Assembly: GCF_024734895.1 (NCBI RefSeq)
Contig: NZ_CP091430.1
Span: 6,094,501 to 6,158,500, forward strand
Direction of reading: 5' to 3'
Origin: Paenibacillus spongiae
Lineage (GTDB): Bacteria > Bacillota > Bacilli > Paenibacillales > Paenibacillaceae
DNA: 64,000 bases
Positions 44,371-54,166 of the stretch are shown in pieces (within the stretch, counting starts at the first letter, position 1; every line of letters begins with the position of its first letter). The notes under the pieces were generated by a model. It searched no databases. It was not told the DNA's origin and was given only the letters and a program-made list of their open reading frames with translations. A program made the translations under genes and the position numbers.

Positions 44371-45728
44371 CGCCTTCCCTCGCTTTTCGCTTCCCTTAAA
44401 CCAACCGCCCTCTTCCGCCTCTCGTATTGGGTCGGGGTCATGCCTTCCACCGACTTGAACACCCTGAAGAAGTAATTGTAATTATGAAATCCGACTTGTT
44501 CGTAGATATCTTTAATTTTCAATCCGCCGCCGATCATCGTCTTCGCCGACTCAATGCGGATCTTGTTCAAATATTCGACGAACGGCACGCCCATCTCTTG
44601 CCGGAACAAACGGCTCAAATAAGCCGGATGAATGCCGATATGGCCGGCTACCTCGCCAAGCGACAAGTCCTCGCGATATCGGTCCCGCATGCAGCCGACC
44701 GCTTTCTTCACGTAGGGGGAAGCACCTTTCGTCTGAATATCCGTAAACCCTTCGATCAGCTCCGCCTCCTCCCTGACGCCGATAACCGGCACATCGCCGG
44801 GTAACGGCTCTTGATCGGCGGCGGACGGATCTTGGCCGTCATTGGCGGTATCGATTTGCTCCATTGCAGACGAGAACGCAGCCGCCATTAGGCCGGCTTC
44901 CTTGAACGGTGCGCTTATCCCATAGGCAAGCTGCACGTTCATAAATTTCGCATACAGCGCGGCTAGCCGAGTCGCATAGTGACGTATGTCCTCACCGAGC
45001 TTCAGCTCGCTGCGATACGATGCAGCCGGATACAGGACGGCAAACCGGCTCTCGCCGATATACGCCATCGTGCCGGTGAAGTTCTGTTCATGCAAGGCGA
45101 GTAGAGATTGGACCCACAGCTCTTTTTCTTTCTCGGTAAACCGCTTGGTCAACGATTCGCCGTTCGTTATTCGCAGTGCAATAACGATGAAGCAATCCTT
45201 GTCCAGCCCGCAGTTAGCCATCTGCTGAAGAGAGACGGCCGGCGCGGCGTCTTGCCCGAGCAGACCGTTTCGGACGATGCGCCTTCTCTCCGCATCGCTG
45301 CAGACGGGCAGCGGCGAAGGAGCGGCAGCGGCACTAGCGTCCGCCTCGTATTCTTTCAGCCCGCTTCTGGCCTTCTCGAGCGCCGCAAGCAGAGACTCCG
45401 GGCTGAGCCGGTCTTTGAGCAAGTAATCGACGGCGCCATTACGGAACGTCTCCCTCACATAGTCATACCGGTCATAGCTGCTCAGCATAATGAGCCTGGC
45501 GGTAAGCCGGGCCGTATTCAGATGGCCCGACAGCGCCACGCCGTCCATTCCCGGCATGTACACGTCCGATATGATAATATCGGGCTGAAGCGCCGGCAGC
45601 TGCTTCACCGCTGCCGTCCCGCTGTCGAAAACCCCGCATATCCGATAGCCGTGGGCCTCCCAGGCGATAAGCTTGAGCAGGTGATTCCGGGCGAGCACTT
45701 CATCATCCACAATGACAACCTGATGCAT
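44367..45728 (-). CDS. YesN-type AraC response regulator
   Basis: A 453-residue regulator: receiver domain MHQVVIVDDEVLARNHLLKL with the phosphoacceptor Asp in DIIISDVYMPGMDGV, a long middle domain, and the AraC DNA-binding domain (LSLGEVAGHIGIHPAYLSRLF, VGFHNYNYFFRVFKSVEGMT). GGAGGAG precedes the ATG. It lies 100 bases after its sensor kinase gene and is translationally coupled to the binding-protein gene after it. Confidence 0.93.
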   Translation of the reverse strand: MHQVVIVDDEVLARNHLLKLIAWEAHGYRICGVFDSGTAAVKQLPALQPDIIISDVYMPGMDGVALSGHLNTARLTARLIMLSSYDRYDYVRETFRNGAVDYLLKDRLSPESLLAALEKARSGLKEYEADASAAAAPSPLPVCSDAERRRIVRNGLLGQDAAPAVSLQQMANCGLDKDCFIVIALRITNGESLTKRFTEKEKELWVQSLLALHEQNFTGTMAYIGESRFAVLYPAASYRSELKLGEDIRHYATRLAALYAKFMNVQLAYGISAPFKEAGLMAAAFSSAMEQIDTANDGQDPSAADQEPLPGDVPVIGVREEAELIEGFTDIQTKGASPYVKKAVGCMRDRYREDLSLGEVAGHIGIHPAYLSRLFRQEMGVPFVEYLNKIRIESAKTMIGGGLKIKDIYEQVGFHNYNYFFRVFKSVEGMTPTQYERRKRAVGLREAKSEGRR

Positions 45729-45828
45729 CGCGTTCTCCTCCTTCGTCGTTTCCGATAATAGAGGTTATACATAAAGCCATCTCTCGGTGCTGTAAACTTG
45801 TCCGATTAAACACGCACTTGCAATGGCA

Positions 45829-47628
45829 TTAAGCCGAACGTTTCTCATACAGGATGGGCAAATGAAGCTCGGCTCTCGTATAGATGCCGGGCTCGCTCTC
45901 CAACCGCAGCCCGTAGGGCTCCCCATACGACAGCCGGATCCGCTCATGAACGTTGCTGAGCCCGATCCCGAACATCTGCCGGTCATCGCTTGCGTTCTCT
46001 TGAATGGCCTGCAGCCTCCCCGGCGGCATGCCCGGCCCGTTGTCCGTGACCTGAACGAGAAACGACCGGCCGTCCGGGCATTTGGCGATGCGGATGACGA
46101 TTGTGCCGATCCGTTCCGCCTCGTGCCCGACCAGACCGTGCAGCAGTGAATTTTCGACGAGCGGCTGAAGAAGCAGCGGAATGATCCGGCAGCGGAGCAA
46201 ATCATCGTCAACATCGTAATGGACTTCGAAATCCTCGGCGAACCGGTATCGCTGAATATTGACGTAATTGGCGATGTTCGCCAGTTCCTCCACCATCGTG
46301 ACGTAATCTTGCCCCCGGCCGGAGACGCTTCGCAGCAGCTCGATCAGCGATCCGGTCACCTCCTCGATATTGGGGACATGCTGCAGCTTCGCCAAGTAAC
46401 GGATCGTATTCAGCGTATTGTACAGAAAATGCGGATGAATCTGTGTTTGTAACGCCTTTAAATCCACCTCCCGCTTCTTCTTCTCCTTCTCCTTGATATC
46501 GCGAATTAGGGATTGAATCGTCCGCATCATGGCGGCAAACCGGTCGGATAGCTGCCCGATCTCATCCCTTGAGCGGGGCAGGGCTGGAAGCTTCAAATTA
46601 CCGTCCTCCACCTCCTTCATCGCGACGCTTAGCCGTTCGATATTTCGGGTCATATGCCGGGACAACGCAATCGATACGAACAGCGCGGCGGCCAGCACGA
46701 CGCCTACCAGCCAGAACGTCTTGTCCCTCAGTTCCCGCGAATCGTGAATGAGCGACTCGACCGGGATAATGCCGACCGTCGTCCACATCGTTTGATCGGA
46801 GCGGTAGATCAGCACGGGGCAGCCATTCCGCTGAAAGTCCATTTCGCCTCCCTCGTGCTGGATGCGGCGCAGATTTTGCGTCAAGTCGGGATCATCCGCG
46901 AACTCCATGCGGAGCAGATCCGGATCGGAATGATAGATCGGACTTCCGTCCTGTCCGATGAGCATCACCTGCGTTCCTTCGAGCGGCTGGGAGTCAAACA
47001 GATGGCTGATCGCGGTATAGCGGATATACAGAAAAACGGCTCCGACGGGGCGGCCGTTCTTCATGATCGCTTGACCGATCGCGATCAGATGCGATTCATC
47101 GCTTTCCGGATCAAGCCCATCCTGCAGGCTGACCCGAAAAGACCTGATTTTGCCGGCGGCCTCCTTCACCTCCTCCATCCATATGTCCTCAAGCTCTCGA
47201 TAATAGAGCTTCGGATCTCCGGCCGAATATAGTTGACCTTTCGAATCCAGGACATCGATGGCCAGAATGCTGCTATTGAAAGAATAGATGGACTGCAGGA
47301 ACGATTCGACCTTCAGCCGGTTCAGAAAGCGTTCGTAATCGGTCAGCCCGCTCTTAGGCATCATCGCCTTCACGACGTTCTCCTTGTTCATCGATACGAG
47401 CGTGATCAGGCTCATGAAATCGCTCATCATCAAATCTAGGCTATGGTTGGCGTCTTTAATATTGTCCATGACATACCGCGTCGCGTTTCGCTTTAGCATT
47501 GCAGTCGAGTTGTCATACCAAATCCAGGTCATTGCAAACATGGCCAGAAACGTAAGCAAATTGAACGAAACAAAAATTTTCGCTTGAATGCTTCGCCTGA
47601 TAGCAAATAACTTCGTTAAGTTGCCCAA
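45829..47628 (-). CDS. YesM-type sensor histidine kinase
   Basis: A 599-residue membrane kinase: membrane segment near residues 15-35 (VSFNLLTFLAMFAMTWIW), an extracellular sensor domain, a second segment (LVGVVLAAALFVSIALS), HAMP, then LQTQIHPHFLYNTLNTIRYL with the phosphoacceptor His and an HATPase domain with NSLLHGL and DNGPGMP. The open frame begins with a TTG at 47643 lacking a ribosome binding site; the TTG at 47628 is preferred because GGAGG lies eight bases upstream. A cre-like site and a relic repeat lie directly upstream. Confidence 0.9.
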   Translation of the reverse strand: MGNLTKLFAIRRSIQAKIFVSFNLLTFLAMFAMTWIWYDNSTAMLKRNATRYVMDNIKDANHSLDLMMSDFMSLITLVSMNKENVVKAMMPKSGLTDYERFLNRLKVESFLQSIYSFNSSILAIDVLDSKGQLYSAGDPKLYYRELEDIWMEEVKEAAGKIRSFRVSLQDGLDPESDESHLIAIGQAIMKNGRPVGAVFLYIRYTAISHLFDSQPLEGTQVMLIGQDGSPIYHSDPDLLRMEFADDPDLTQNLRRIQHEGGEMDFQRNGCPVLIYRSDQTMWTTVGIIPVESLIHDSRELRDKTFWLVGVVLAAALFVSIALSRHMTRNIERLSVAMKEVEDGNLKLPALPRSRDEIGQLSDRFAAMMRTIQSLIRDIKEKEKKKREVDLKALQTQIHPHFLYNTLNTIRYLAKLQHVPNIEEVTGSLIELLRSVSGRGQDYVTMVEELANIANYVNIQRYRFAEDFEVHYDVDDDLLRCRIIPLLLQPLVENSLLHGLVGHEAERIGTIVIRIAKCPDGRSFLVQVTDNGPGMPPGRLQAIQENASDDRQMFGIGLSNVHERIRLSYGEPYGLRLESEPGIYTRAELHLPILYEKRSA

Positions 47629-47648
47629 CTCCGCATCCTCCAATATGC

Positions 47649-47772
47649 AAATGAAAGCGATTACTTCCCTGTGACCGACGAAACCGCAGCTCCCGTTTGG
47701 GAGGGGAGCGCGGCTTCGCAGTGATTCTATGATGACAATCTATCCATGCGCATCTTATTCACCAGGCAATGC
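47649..47772. repeat. Direct repeat, copy 1 (right after GH43, before kinase gene)
   Basis: About 124 bases nearly 90% identical by eye to 49758-49880. It contains a cre-like TGAAAGCGATTACT (47652-47665), a GC-rich imperfect hairpin and a relic of the 3' end of a permease gene (reading GE then stop after a one-base insertion). It lies between the GH43 gene and the histidine kinase gene. Confidence 0.85.
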
Positions 47773-47862
47773 GCGACCCTGTAAACCGATGAACAACCGC
47801 TAGCAGGTTGAAGCGAATACGATACTGCTCCATCTCCACTCCACGACGGTCGCACGAACAAG

Positions 47863-49713
47863 CTAATCCAATTGGTACAACAACCAGAATTGCGCGATTC
47901 CGCCTTGGAGGTCCTGCCAGGTTCCGACACCCGCTCCGCTGTCGATGCTTGCTCCTCCTACATCCAAGGCTTTACCCGTTCCTACATTGATCAATTTGCA
48001 GTAGCCGCTGCCGGTATCGAGGATCTTCCATCTCTGCGTATCCAATCCTTGATTGTCCCGAATGACGACCGCTCCCCATGGGGCTTGGGGATCTTGAACG
48101 GTCAAGGCCTTGCCGCTGCCTTGATGGATCAATGCATAGGTGGAATCCCCAAGATCGACAATTTGCCAGCGTTGGGCGGCAATGCCATTCCGATCATCCC
48201 CCATCCGTATAGGAACATCATTCTCCGTATCGGCGCCAATGGCTTCGAGCGCTTTGCCGCCGTGCGGATTGATCAGCATATACTCGGCACCGGATTTGAC
48301 CGAGAAGGCGTTATCGCCGGATAGTTCGATGTAGTCGATCTCGACGGAATGCTTGCCTTTCGCAAACCGGATCGTATTCCGGTAGCCCTTCTTCAGCTCG
48401 ACCTGCATGCTAATCTCGGCAAATTGCTTGCTTCCCGTATGCGGCAAGGAGACCGTTGTCTCTGGCATTCCGTTCACGGATACTTGCTGCAGGGCATTAG
48501 GGCCGGCGCTGTTCGAATATCCAATCGTAAGGGTATACGTACCACCCTCCGGTACGTTCACGTCTTCGATCAACAAGGAACTATTCTTGTTATTGAGTCT
48601 GACGGCTTTGCCGCCCGATGCGTCCTTCTCTTCCTTGATGCCCGCCTTGTCTAACGTACCGTGCTCCGCTTCGATTCGATAATCGCCCGCTGGAACTTCA
48701 AGAGGTCCGTTCGTCGGAACGCCGAAATCCGGAGAACCGTCGGCCTTCCAGCCAAACGGCTGTATCCTTGTCGGACGAGGGCCGCATCCTTGACCGGCGC
48801 CGTTGTTGCCGTGGTAGACGATCAAATCTTGCGTACCGTCCTTCGAGGGGACGAATGAATTATGCCCGGGACCGTAGACGCCGTTTGCCGCCGATTTGCC
48901 GAATACCGGCTGTGCGGATTTGGTCCAGGCTGCGGGATCGAGCAAGCTGCCCGTTTCCGAAGCCGTCAGCATGCCGAGTGCGTAATCATCCTCCCAGCAG
49001 GCGCTTGCGGAATAGATCAGAAAGAGGCTGCCGTTTCGTTTCAGAATAACTGCACCCTCGTTGACATGCATCCCTTTCTGTTCCCAGCTGTACTCGGGTT
49101 TGGTCAAAATAACGTTATCGCCTGCCAATGTCCAGGGATTGGACATCGGCGCGATTGCGATTGCGCTGCCGTGCGCACCGGACCAATTTCCATAGGCCGC
49201 GTACATGAAGTACCGCTGCCCGTTATGGTCAAAGACCGTACCGTCCAGGCCCGCGTACTGCGTATTCACCTTCCCTTTATCGACCCACTCGCCCTGCAAA
49301 GGATCGGCGGAAGCGTTCTCCAGCACGTAGATCCCCCGGCAATTATCCCCGCATCCCGTATTGGCCGTATAGTAAATATACCATTTTCCATCCAGATGAT
49401 GGATTTCGGGAGCCCAGATGTCTCTCAATCCAGAAGAAGCCTCCCAAACCGTCTTTCGCTCTCCAAGGTCCATTCCGGTCAACGATCGCGATTTCCAAAT
49501 ATCCAGCCGATTGCCCAATGTACGCATGAAATAGTAATAACCGTCGGTATGCAGCATGACAAACGGGTCGGCGCCGGCCGTATTAATCGGATTTGTGTAT
49601 GTAAACGTAGATGCGGCTGCTGATGAAGCATCGAAGCTCAATGTTGTGAACAAGAGGGCGATCATGAGAAACAGCGTCATAGATAAATGAGGGAATCTTT
49701 TTCTTAAGGGCAC
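47863..49713 (-). CDS. Secreted GH43 glycosidase with CBM6-like and ricin-type lectin domains
   Basis: A 616-residue exported enzyme. After a signal peptide (to about residue 34) comes a five-bladed GH43 domain with the catalytic residues in the expected places: Asp49 (AGADPFV, general base), Asp157 (LDGTV, pKa modulator) and Glu219 (HVNEGA, acid). A CBM6-like module (YRIEAEHGTLDKAG to HSVEIDYIELSG, about 348-470) and a ricin B-type domain with three QxW-like repeats (AQRWQIVD, TQRWKILD, AQFWLLYQ) follow. The likely substrate is an arabinose- or xylose-containing plant polysaccharide. It stands alone between two direct repeats, with a cre-like site about 47 bases upstream. Confidence 0.92.
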   Translation of the reverse strand: MPLRKRFPHLSMTLFLMIALLFTTLSFDASSAAASTFTYTNPINTAGADPFVMLHTDGYYYFMRTLGNRLDIWKSRSLTGMDLGERKTVWEASSGLRDIWAPEIHHLDGKWYIYYTANTGCGDNCRGIYVLENASADPLQGEWVDKGKVNTQYAGLDGTVFDHNGQRYFMYAAYGNWSGAHGSAIAIAPMSNPWTLAGDNVILTKPEYSWEQKGMHVNEGAVILKRNGSLFLIYSASACWEDDYALGMLTASETGSLLDPAAWTKSAQPVFGKSAANGVYGPGHNSFVPSKDGTQDLIVYHGNNGAGQGCGPRPTRIQPFGWKADGSPDFGVPTNGPLEVPAGDYRIEAEHGTLDKAGIKEEKDASGGKAVRLNNKNSSLLIEDVNVPEGGTYTLTIGYSNSAGPNALQQVSVNGMPETTVSLPHTGSKQFAEISMQVELKKGYRNTIRFAKGKHSVEIDYIELSGDNAFSVKSGAEYMLINPHGGKALEAIGADTENDVPIRMGDDRNGIAAQRWQIVDLGDSTYALIHQGSGKALTVQDPQAPWGAVVIRDNQGLDTQRWKILDTGSGYCKLINVGTGKALDVGGASIDSGAGVGTWQDLQGGIAQFWLLYQLD

Positions 49714-49757
49714 TGTACGGCCACCTCCGACATGAATTCATATGATAACGAATAGTA

Positions 49758-49880
49758 AAATGAAAGCGATTACTCCCTTATGACTGACAAAGCCGCGGCT
49801 CCCGTTCGGGAGGGGAGCGCGGCTTCGCAGCGATTCTATGGTGACAATCTATCCATCCGCATCTTATTCGCCGGCAATGC
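49758..49880. repeat. Direct repeat, copy 2 (before GH43, overlapping permease 3' end)
   Basis: Partner of 47649-47772. This copy includes the true end of the permease gene (IAGE, stop at 49864), a GC-rich hairpin (GCCGCGGCTCCCG ... GAGCGCGGC, 49791-49822) that may end the transport operon, and the cre-like TGAAAGCGATTACT at 49761-49774. Confidence 0.85.
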
Positions 49881-50856
49881 CCGACTGTTCAATGCTTTCG
49901 ACAAAATACCGCTGTACGAACAAGTATAGCAGAAGAATCGGAGCAATGGTCAGCATGACGCCGGCCATAATCTGATTCATCAATGTCGGTGCCTGGACGA
50001 TCGCTCCCGATGCCTGCGCGGCTTGAGCCACCTGGTCGATATTCTGATTCGCGACGCCGTTGAAGACCGCCAGGTTCTGAGCCAAGTTGAAAAACTCCGG
50101 AACGAGCAAGTAGGTAGTCGGCTCGAACGTATCGTTCCAATGCCATACGACCGAGAACAGGAAGACGACCAGCATCGCCGGACGCGCAAGCGGGAACATG
50201 ATTTGCCAGTAGGTCCGGAACGCGCCCGCTCCGTCGATCCTCGCCGCCTCTTCGAGTACATGAGGCAGCCTCCGATAGAACTGGATGAAGATGAGCACGA
50301 ACAACGCGCCCTTCAGGCCATGGCCGAACAGCGAAGGGACGACGAACGGCAAATGCGTATTAATCCAGTTCAAATCGCTGAAGAAAATAAACAGCGGGAC
50401 GACGATCGTCTGCGGCGGCACCAGAAACGTGAAGACGACCAGCGCGAGCCATAAGTCGCGGCCGGGAAATTGAAAGCGGGCAAAGCCGTACCCGACCACC
50501 GAGCAGCTCATGATTTGCAGCGCAGCGCTTCCGAACGAGGTGATGGCGCTGTTGGCCAAGCCCGGCCAGTAATGGATCGCATCCAGTACGATCGAATAGT
50601 TTTCCAGACTGAATGATTTCGGCACCCACTGCACGGTCGCATCGGCGACATCCTGCGGCTGCATGAGCGAACGCGAGATCATAAACAACAGCGGGTATAC
50701 AAAGACGAACGACAGGCTGAGCAGCACCAAATAGTAGAATAAGCTTCCAATTATGCTGCGGCTCCGTTTCATGACGGTGATCTGCCAGCGCGCGCCTTCG
50801 GACGACGGATCGTTCAGATTCAGCTTCTTCAGCAGCGCAAACCCCGGTGCGTTCAT
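49864..50856 (-). CDS. Carbohydrate ABC transporter permease
   Basis: A 330-residue permease with six membrane segments and the EAA loop EEAARIDGAGAFRTYWQIMFPL. The first ~40 residues are a soluble extension. The ATG at 50856 (MNAPGFALLKK) has GGGAGGG upstream and follows the partner permease stop almost directly; the longer frame to 50949 lies over that gene. The C-terminal sequence is duplicated as a relic in the repeat at 47649-47772. Confidence 0.92.
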   Translation of the reverse strand: MNAPGFALLKKLNLNDPSSEGARWQITVMKRSRSIIGSLFYYLVLLSLSFVFVYPLLFMISRSLMQPQDVADATVQWVPKSFSLENYSIVLDAIHYWPGLANSAITSFGSAALQIMSCSVVGYGFARFQFPGRDLWLALVVFTFLVPPQTIVVPLFIFFSDLNWINTHLPFVVPSLFGHGLKGALFVLIFIQFYRRLPHVLEEAARIDGAGAFRTYWQIMFPLARPAMLVVFLFSVVWHWNDTFEPTTYLLVPEFFNLAQNLAVFNGVANQNIDQVAQAAQASGAIVQAPTLMNQIMAGVMLTIAPILLLYLFVQRYFVESIEQSGIAGE

Positions 50857-50858
50857 CG

Positions 50859-51737
50859 CTAAGCCCTCCCTTCTGCCGCGGACATGCTTCTGCGGAATAG
50901 GAAGAAGACGACGCCGAGCACGATAAAGACGAATATGAAATAGAGCCATCCCATCGCGGAGCCATACCCGTAGTTATTGCTGCGAAAGACGACGTTCATC
51001 AGATGGTTCATGATCTGATTATCCGCTTTCGTAAAAGAGTTCACGATGCTAAACAGCGTATTGACGAGAATCATCGGCATAATCATCGGGAACGTAATCT
51101 TCCAGAACGCTTCCCATTTCGTCGCTCCATCCATATGCGCCGCTTCGTACAAGATCGGCGATATGGTCTGCAGGCCCGCCAGGAAAATCAGAATTTGCAC
51201 CCCGGAGTCCCACATGACAAGCGTTAGGGAATCCGCATATTCCAGCAGCGGTTCCAGAATCGCTTCCGGGATAAACGTCATCAGCTTCATATACAGGCCG
51301 TCCTGCACGAAGATCGGCAGCCGGGCCGCCCCCTGCTCCAGCAGCTCGCGCAGCACGGCGCCCGACGCGATGATGACCGGCAGGAAGAAGATGCTCCGGA
51401 ACAGCCCTCTGCCTATGCCGTGGCGGTTAAGCATCAGCGCGCTCAGCATGGAGAAGATCAAGATCAGCGGCACCTGCGTCAGCATCGTCGTCATCGTCTG
51501 CTGCATGAGCGGAAGAAAGTGGACGTCCGTCGTGAACGCCGAGCGGTAATGGAGCAGCCCGACATACGTTGCCTTCAGGCCATCCGGACTCGGCTCCAGC
51601 GTTTGCAGCGAATAGTAGAACGAGCGGCCGAGCGGAACGGCCAGAAACAGAAAGAAACCGAATATCCAAAGCGAGATGAAGGAATACCCTTCCACGATAT
51701 GGCGCGTGCGAATGGAAAGCCTTAGTTTCTTGTTCAT
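50859..51737 (-). CDS. Sugar ABC transporter permease
   Basis: A 292-residue permease with six membrane segments and the EAA loop YEAAHMDGATKWEAFWKITFPM. It overlaps the DUF5696 gene stop by 4 bases (ATGA) and is followed by its partner permease. This pair is the second in the block, so it may serve the 481-residue binding protein at 61243-62688 while the other pair serves the 998-residue one; the pairing is inferred. Confidence 0.92.
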   Translation of the reverse strand: MNKKLRLSIRTRHIVEGYSFISLWIFGFFLFLAVPLGRSFYYSLQTLEPSPDGLKATYVGLLHYRSAFTTDVHFLPLMQQTMTTMLTQVPLILIFSMLSALMLNRHGIGRGLFRSIFFLPVIIASGAVLRELLEQGAARLPIFVQDGLYMKLMTFIPEAILEPLLEYADSLTLVMWDSGVQILIFLAGLQTISPILYEAAHMDGATKWEAFWKITFPMIMPMILVNTLFSIVNSFTKADNQIMNHLMNVVFRSNNYGYGSAMGWLYFIFVFIVLGVVFFLFRRSMSAAEGRA

Positions 51738-54151
51738 CGGTCAACCCCCGCCACGGCATATTTGAGCGGCTCTACCGACACATCGTCTACCGTAACCGCC
51801 TGCGTCCCGTAGTTCACGATGACCTGCAAGCCGCCCGAGTACGTCGTCCGGTATACATAGGCACCGAGCTTCTCGTGATTGACCATCTGCTCGTTCATCG
51901 TACGTTCGGCTATGTAGCGGAAAGCCTCGTATTCCTCCTGAGCCGGTCCGAGCCAGTCGGTATACAGCGAGCTGAACAAACGGTCCTCCATCGTGCGCTG
52001 CAGCCTGCTCGTCTCCTCGAAGGTAAGCTCGAACGACGGAATTGCGCCGTATTCCAGCATCCGCAGCCGTTGCGCTATCGAATCGTCGCGCAAGTTGCCA
52101 GGAGAAGCCGAGTACGGGATCAGACCATGCAGAACGAGCTGATAGAACGGCACCGTTTCGTCCGCGAAGATAAAATGGCTGGAATCGAGCGGTGCGCCGT
52201 CAATACGGTCCACGCTGCCGAATGTGTAGGCGAATCCATAATCGACAGCCACGGCTCCGAGCCTGCCGCGGTACAGTTCGAGCGCCTTGCGCCAAGCGCC
52301 CGCCGATTGATCCCGCTGCGTGAGCAGATCCGTATCCTGGTCGGAATAGAGCGAATCGCCAAGACCCGCAAAGCTGACGCCGGCAGCGCCCAAATCGGCA
52401 TATTCGTCCAGATCGGCGTTGATATGTTTGTTCAGCACGCGCTCCGGCTTCATCAAGTAGAACGTTCTGTCCGGGTTTCCCCAGCCGCTGGAGACGAAAT
52501 AGTCATAGGTCGTAAGCACCTCCCGGTCGATCCCGTGAATGCTGTCCTTGCGCTTGTTGAAGCCGTCGCTTTCGCTATTCACGCGCACATAGTCGGCGTT
52601 CAGAAACAGGCGTATGCCTTTGCTGCCGGCATATTCAATCAGCTTCTTCAGCTCCTTCCGGCCTCCAAGCGGCTTGCTGACCGGGAACTGTTCCGGCTGG
52701 TTGCCGTACTGGCCGTCGTCATTCCAGCCCGTGATCGTTAAGTCGAGCTGCGTCATCCCCCGCTTGGCGAAGGCGTCAATGACGGTTCGGACCTGTTCGA
52801 ATGTGGTCATGGAAATAAAGGTCTTCCCGATCACTTCGTCGCGCAGGATACCTCCGAACAATCGGAGGTTGAGCGAAGTCCCGTTCGACGCAACGGGCTT
52901 TACACCCAGCTCGCGAATCAGATAGTTCCGATACGCCTTGGCCATGCCGACGTAGTTTGCCTCTTCGCCTTCCAGCAATAAAAAGCGGACGGCGCGGTCG
53001 CCGGCAATCCGGTTGCCCTGAAACAGCGGCACTCGGCCTGTCGCCCCGATGAAGATCACATCGTCGTTGCGGTAGATGAACTCGGCCGATACCCGGTAGA
53101 ACGGTATGCTGCGGATTCCCGACGGCGTAGCGTTAATATTGGCCGCAAATTCGCCTTTCGTTACGATGCCTAGCGCCCCGATTCCGTTCTTGTAGATGCC
53201 GAATACGGGCAAAGCGATTTTCTCGCGGGGGGAAAGCTTGTGCAGCCAGGCCGCATCGATCGTATCGTTATATTGCGTGCGGAACGTCAGGTCGGGACCG
53301 TAAATCGGCTGTGAATAACCGGCGAAGTAAGGCGCATGCTTCTCCTTGAAGCGGATCAGCGCGCCCGAGCCGTCCGGCAGCAGGATCGCCCCGTCGTCCG
53401 AGCCGCGAGCCGCATTCATGAACGGCATCACCTCCAGGCTGACCAGACGGGCGGCACCCGCTTCGACGATCGATTCCTCGGGAATCGTGACTTCGATCCC
53501 ATTGTCCAAGAGACGGTATTCCAGCGCGAGCTTCAGCTTCAGCTTGACGATATCGTAGTCTACGCGCAGTCCCGACTCGACCGGCTTAACCGCTACTTTC
53601 GTGCCTTTCTCCTTGGCCGGGTAAGTCGACGTCTTCTCGGCGCCCTCCGTATAGCTGATCAATACGGGGGATTCCATGTATCGCTTGTTCGCCGGCGTCG
53701 TCTTCTTGTCCGTCAGCGGGGCTCCCAGCCATTCTGAACCGGTCGCGTCGTTCACGACTCGAACGTTGCCGGTCTTCTCATCGGCATATAACGTGTAGAT
53801 CCCGTTGGACGCCATTTTCTTCGTCGCCGAGACCGGATTCGTCTTCGGGACTGCCGTACCGGTTGCTGTTGAGGCCGTTCCCGCAGCCGCGTCCGGGACC
53901 GCTTCCTTAGCCGCCCCTGCATCAGTCTCCTCGGCCGCTTCCGCCACTGGTTCCGCAGCAGACTCCTCGGCCGCTTCTACGCTCGTTTCCACCTCAGGTT
54001 CCGCAACAGACTCCTCGGCTGCTTCCACGCCCGTTTCCGCCGCAGGTTCCGCCTTGTCGGCCTCCTCCGCCTGACTGAATATCGGAAGCGCAGCCACAAC
54101 CGCAGCGGCGAGCAATACGGTGAGGACGGCATATCGTTTGGTGCGTTTCAT
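51734..54151 (-). CDS. DUF5696 domain-containing exported protein
   Basis: An 805-residue exported protein: signal peptide (about 1-28), then an Ala/Glu/Val-rich low-complexity linker (about 29-100, repeats of the type EAAEESVAEPEVE), then a large domain of unknown function. The second half looks like a TIM-barrel glycosidase: LDLTITGWNDDGQYGN near 475, RLFLNADYVRV and AVAVDYGFAYTF later, with several acidic residues at strand ends, but no catalytic pair can be named. GGAGGGAGG precedes the ATG. It sits in the transport block, coupled to the permease gene after it, and may process the glycan being imported. Confidence 0.85.
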   Translation of the reverse strand: MKRTKRYAVLTVLLAAAVVAALPIFSQAEEADKAEPAAETGVEAAEESVAEPEVETSVEAAEESAAEPVAEAAEETDAGAAKEAVPDAAAGTASTATGTAVPKTNPVSATKKMASNGIYTLYADEKTGNVRVVNDATGSEWLGAPLTDKKTTPANKRYMESPVLISYTEGAEKTSTYPAKEKGTKVAVKPVESGLRVDYDIVKLKLKLALEYRLLDNGIEVTIPEESIVEAGAARLVSLEVMPFMNAARGSDDGAILLPDGSGALIRFKEKHAPYFAGYSQPIYGPDLTFRTQYNDTIDAAWLHKLSPREKIALPVFGIYKNGIGALGIVTKGEFAANINATPSGIRSIPFYRVSAEFIYRNDDVIFIGATGRVPLFQGNRIAGDRAVRFLLLEGEEANYVGMAKAYRNYLIRELGVKPVASNGTSLNLRLFGGILRDEVIGKTFISMTTFEQVRTVIDAFAKRGMTQLDLTITGWNDDGQYGNQPEQFPVSKPLGGRKELKKLIEYAGSKGIRLFLNADYVRVNSESDGFNKRKDSIHGIDREVLTTYDYFVSSGWGNPDRTFYLMKPERVLNKHINADLDEYADLGAAGVSFAGLGDSLYSDQDTDLLTQRDQSAGAWRKALELYRGRLGAVAVDYGFAYTFGSVDRIDGAPLDSSHFIFADETVPFYQLVLHGLIPYSASPGNLRDDSIAQRLRMLEYGAIPSFELTFEETSRLQRTMEDRLFSSLYTDWLGPAQEEYEAFRYIAERTMNEQMVNHEKLGAYVYRTTYSGGLQVIVNYGTQAVTVDDVSVEPLKYAVAGVDR

Positions 54152-54166
54152 CCGCTATCCTCCCTC

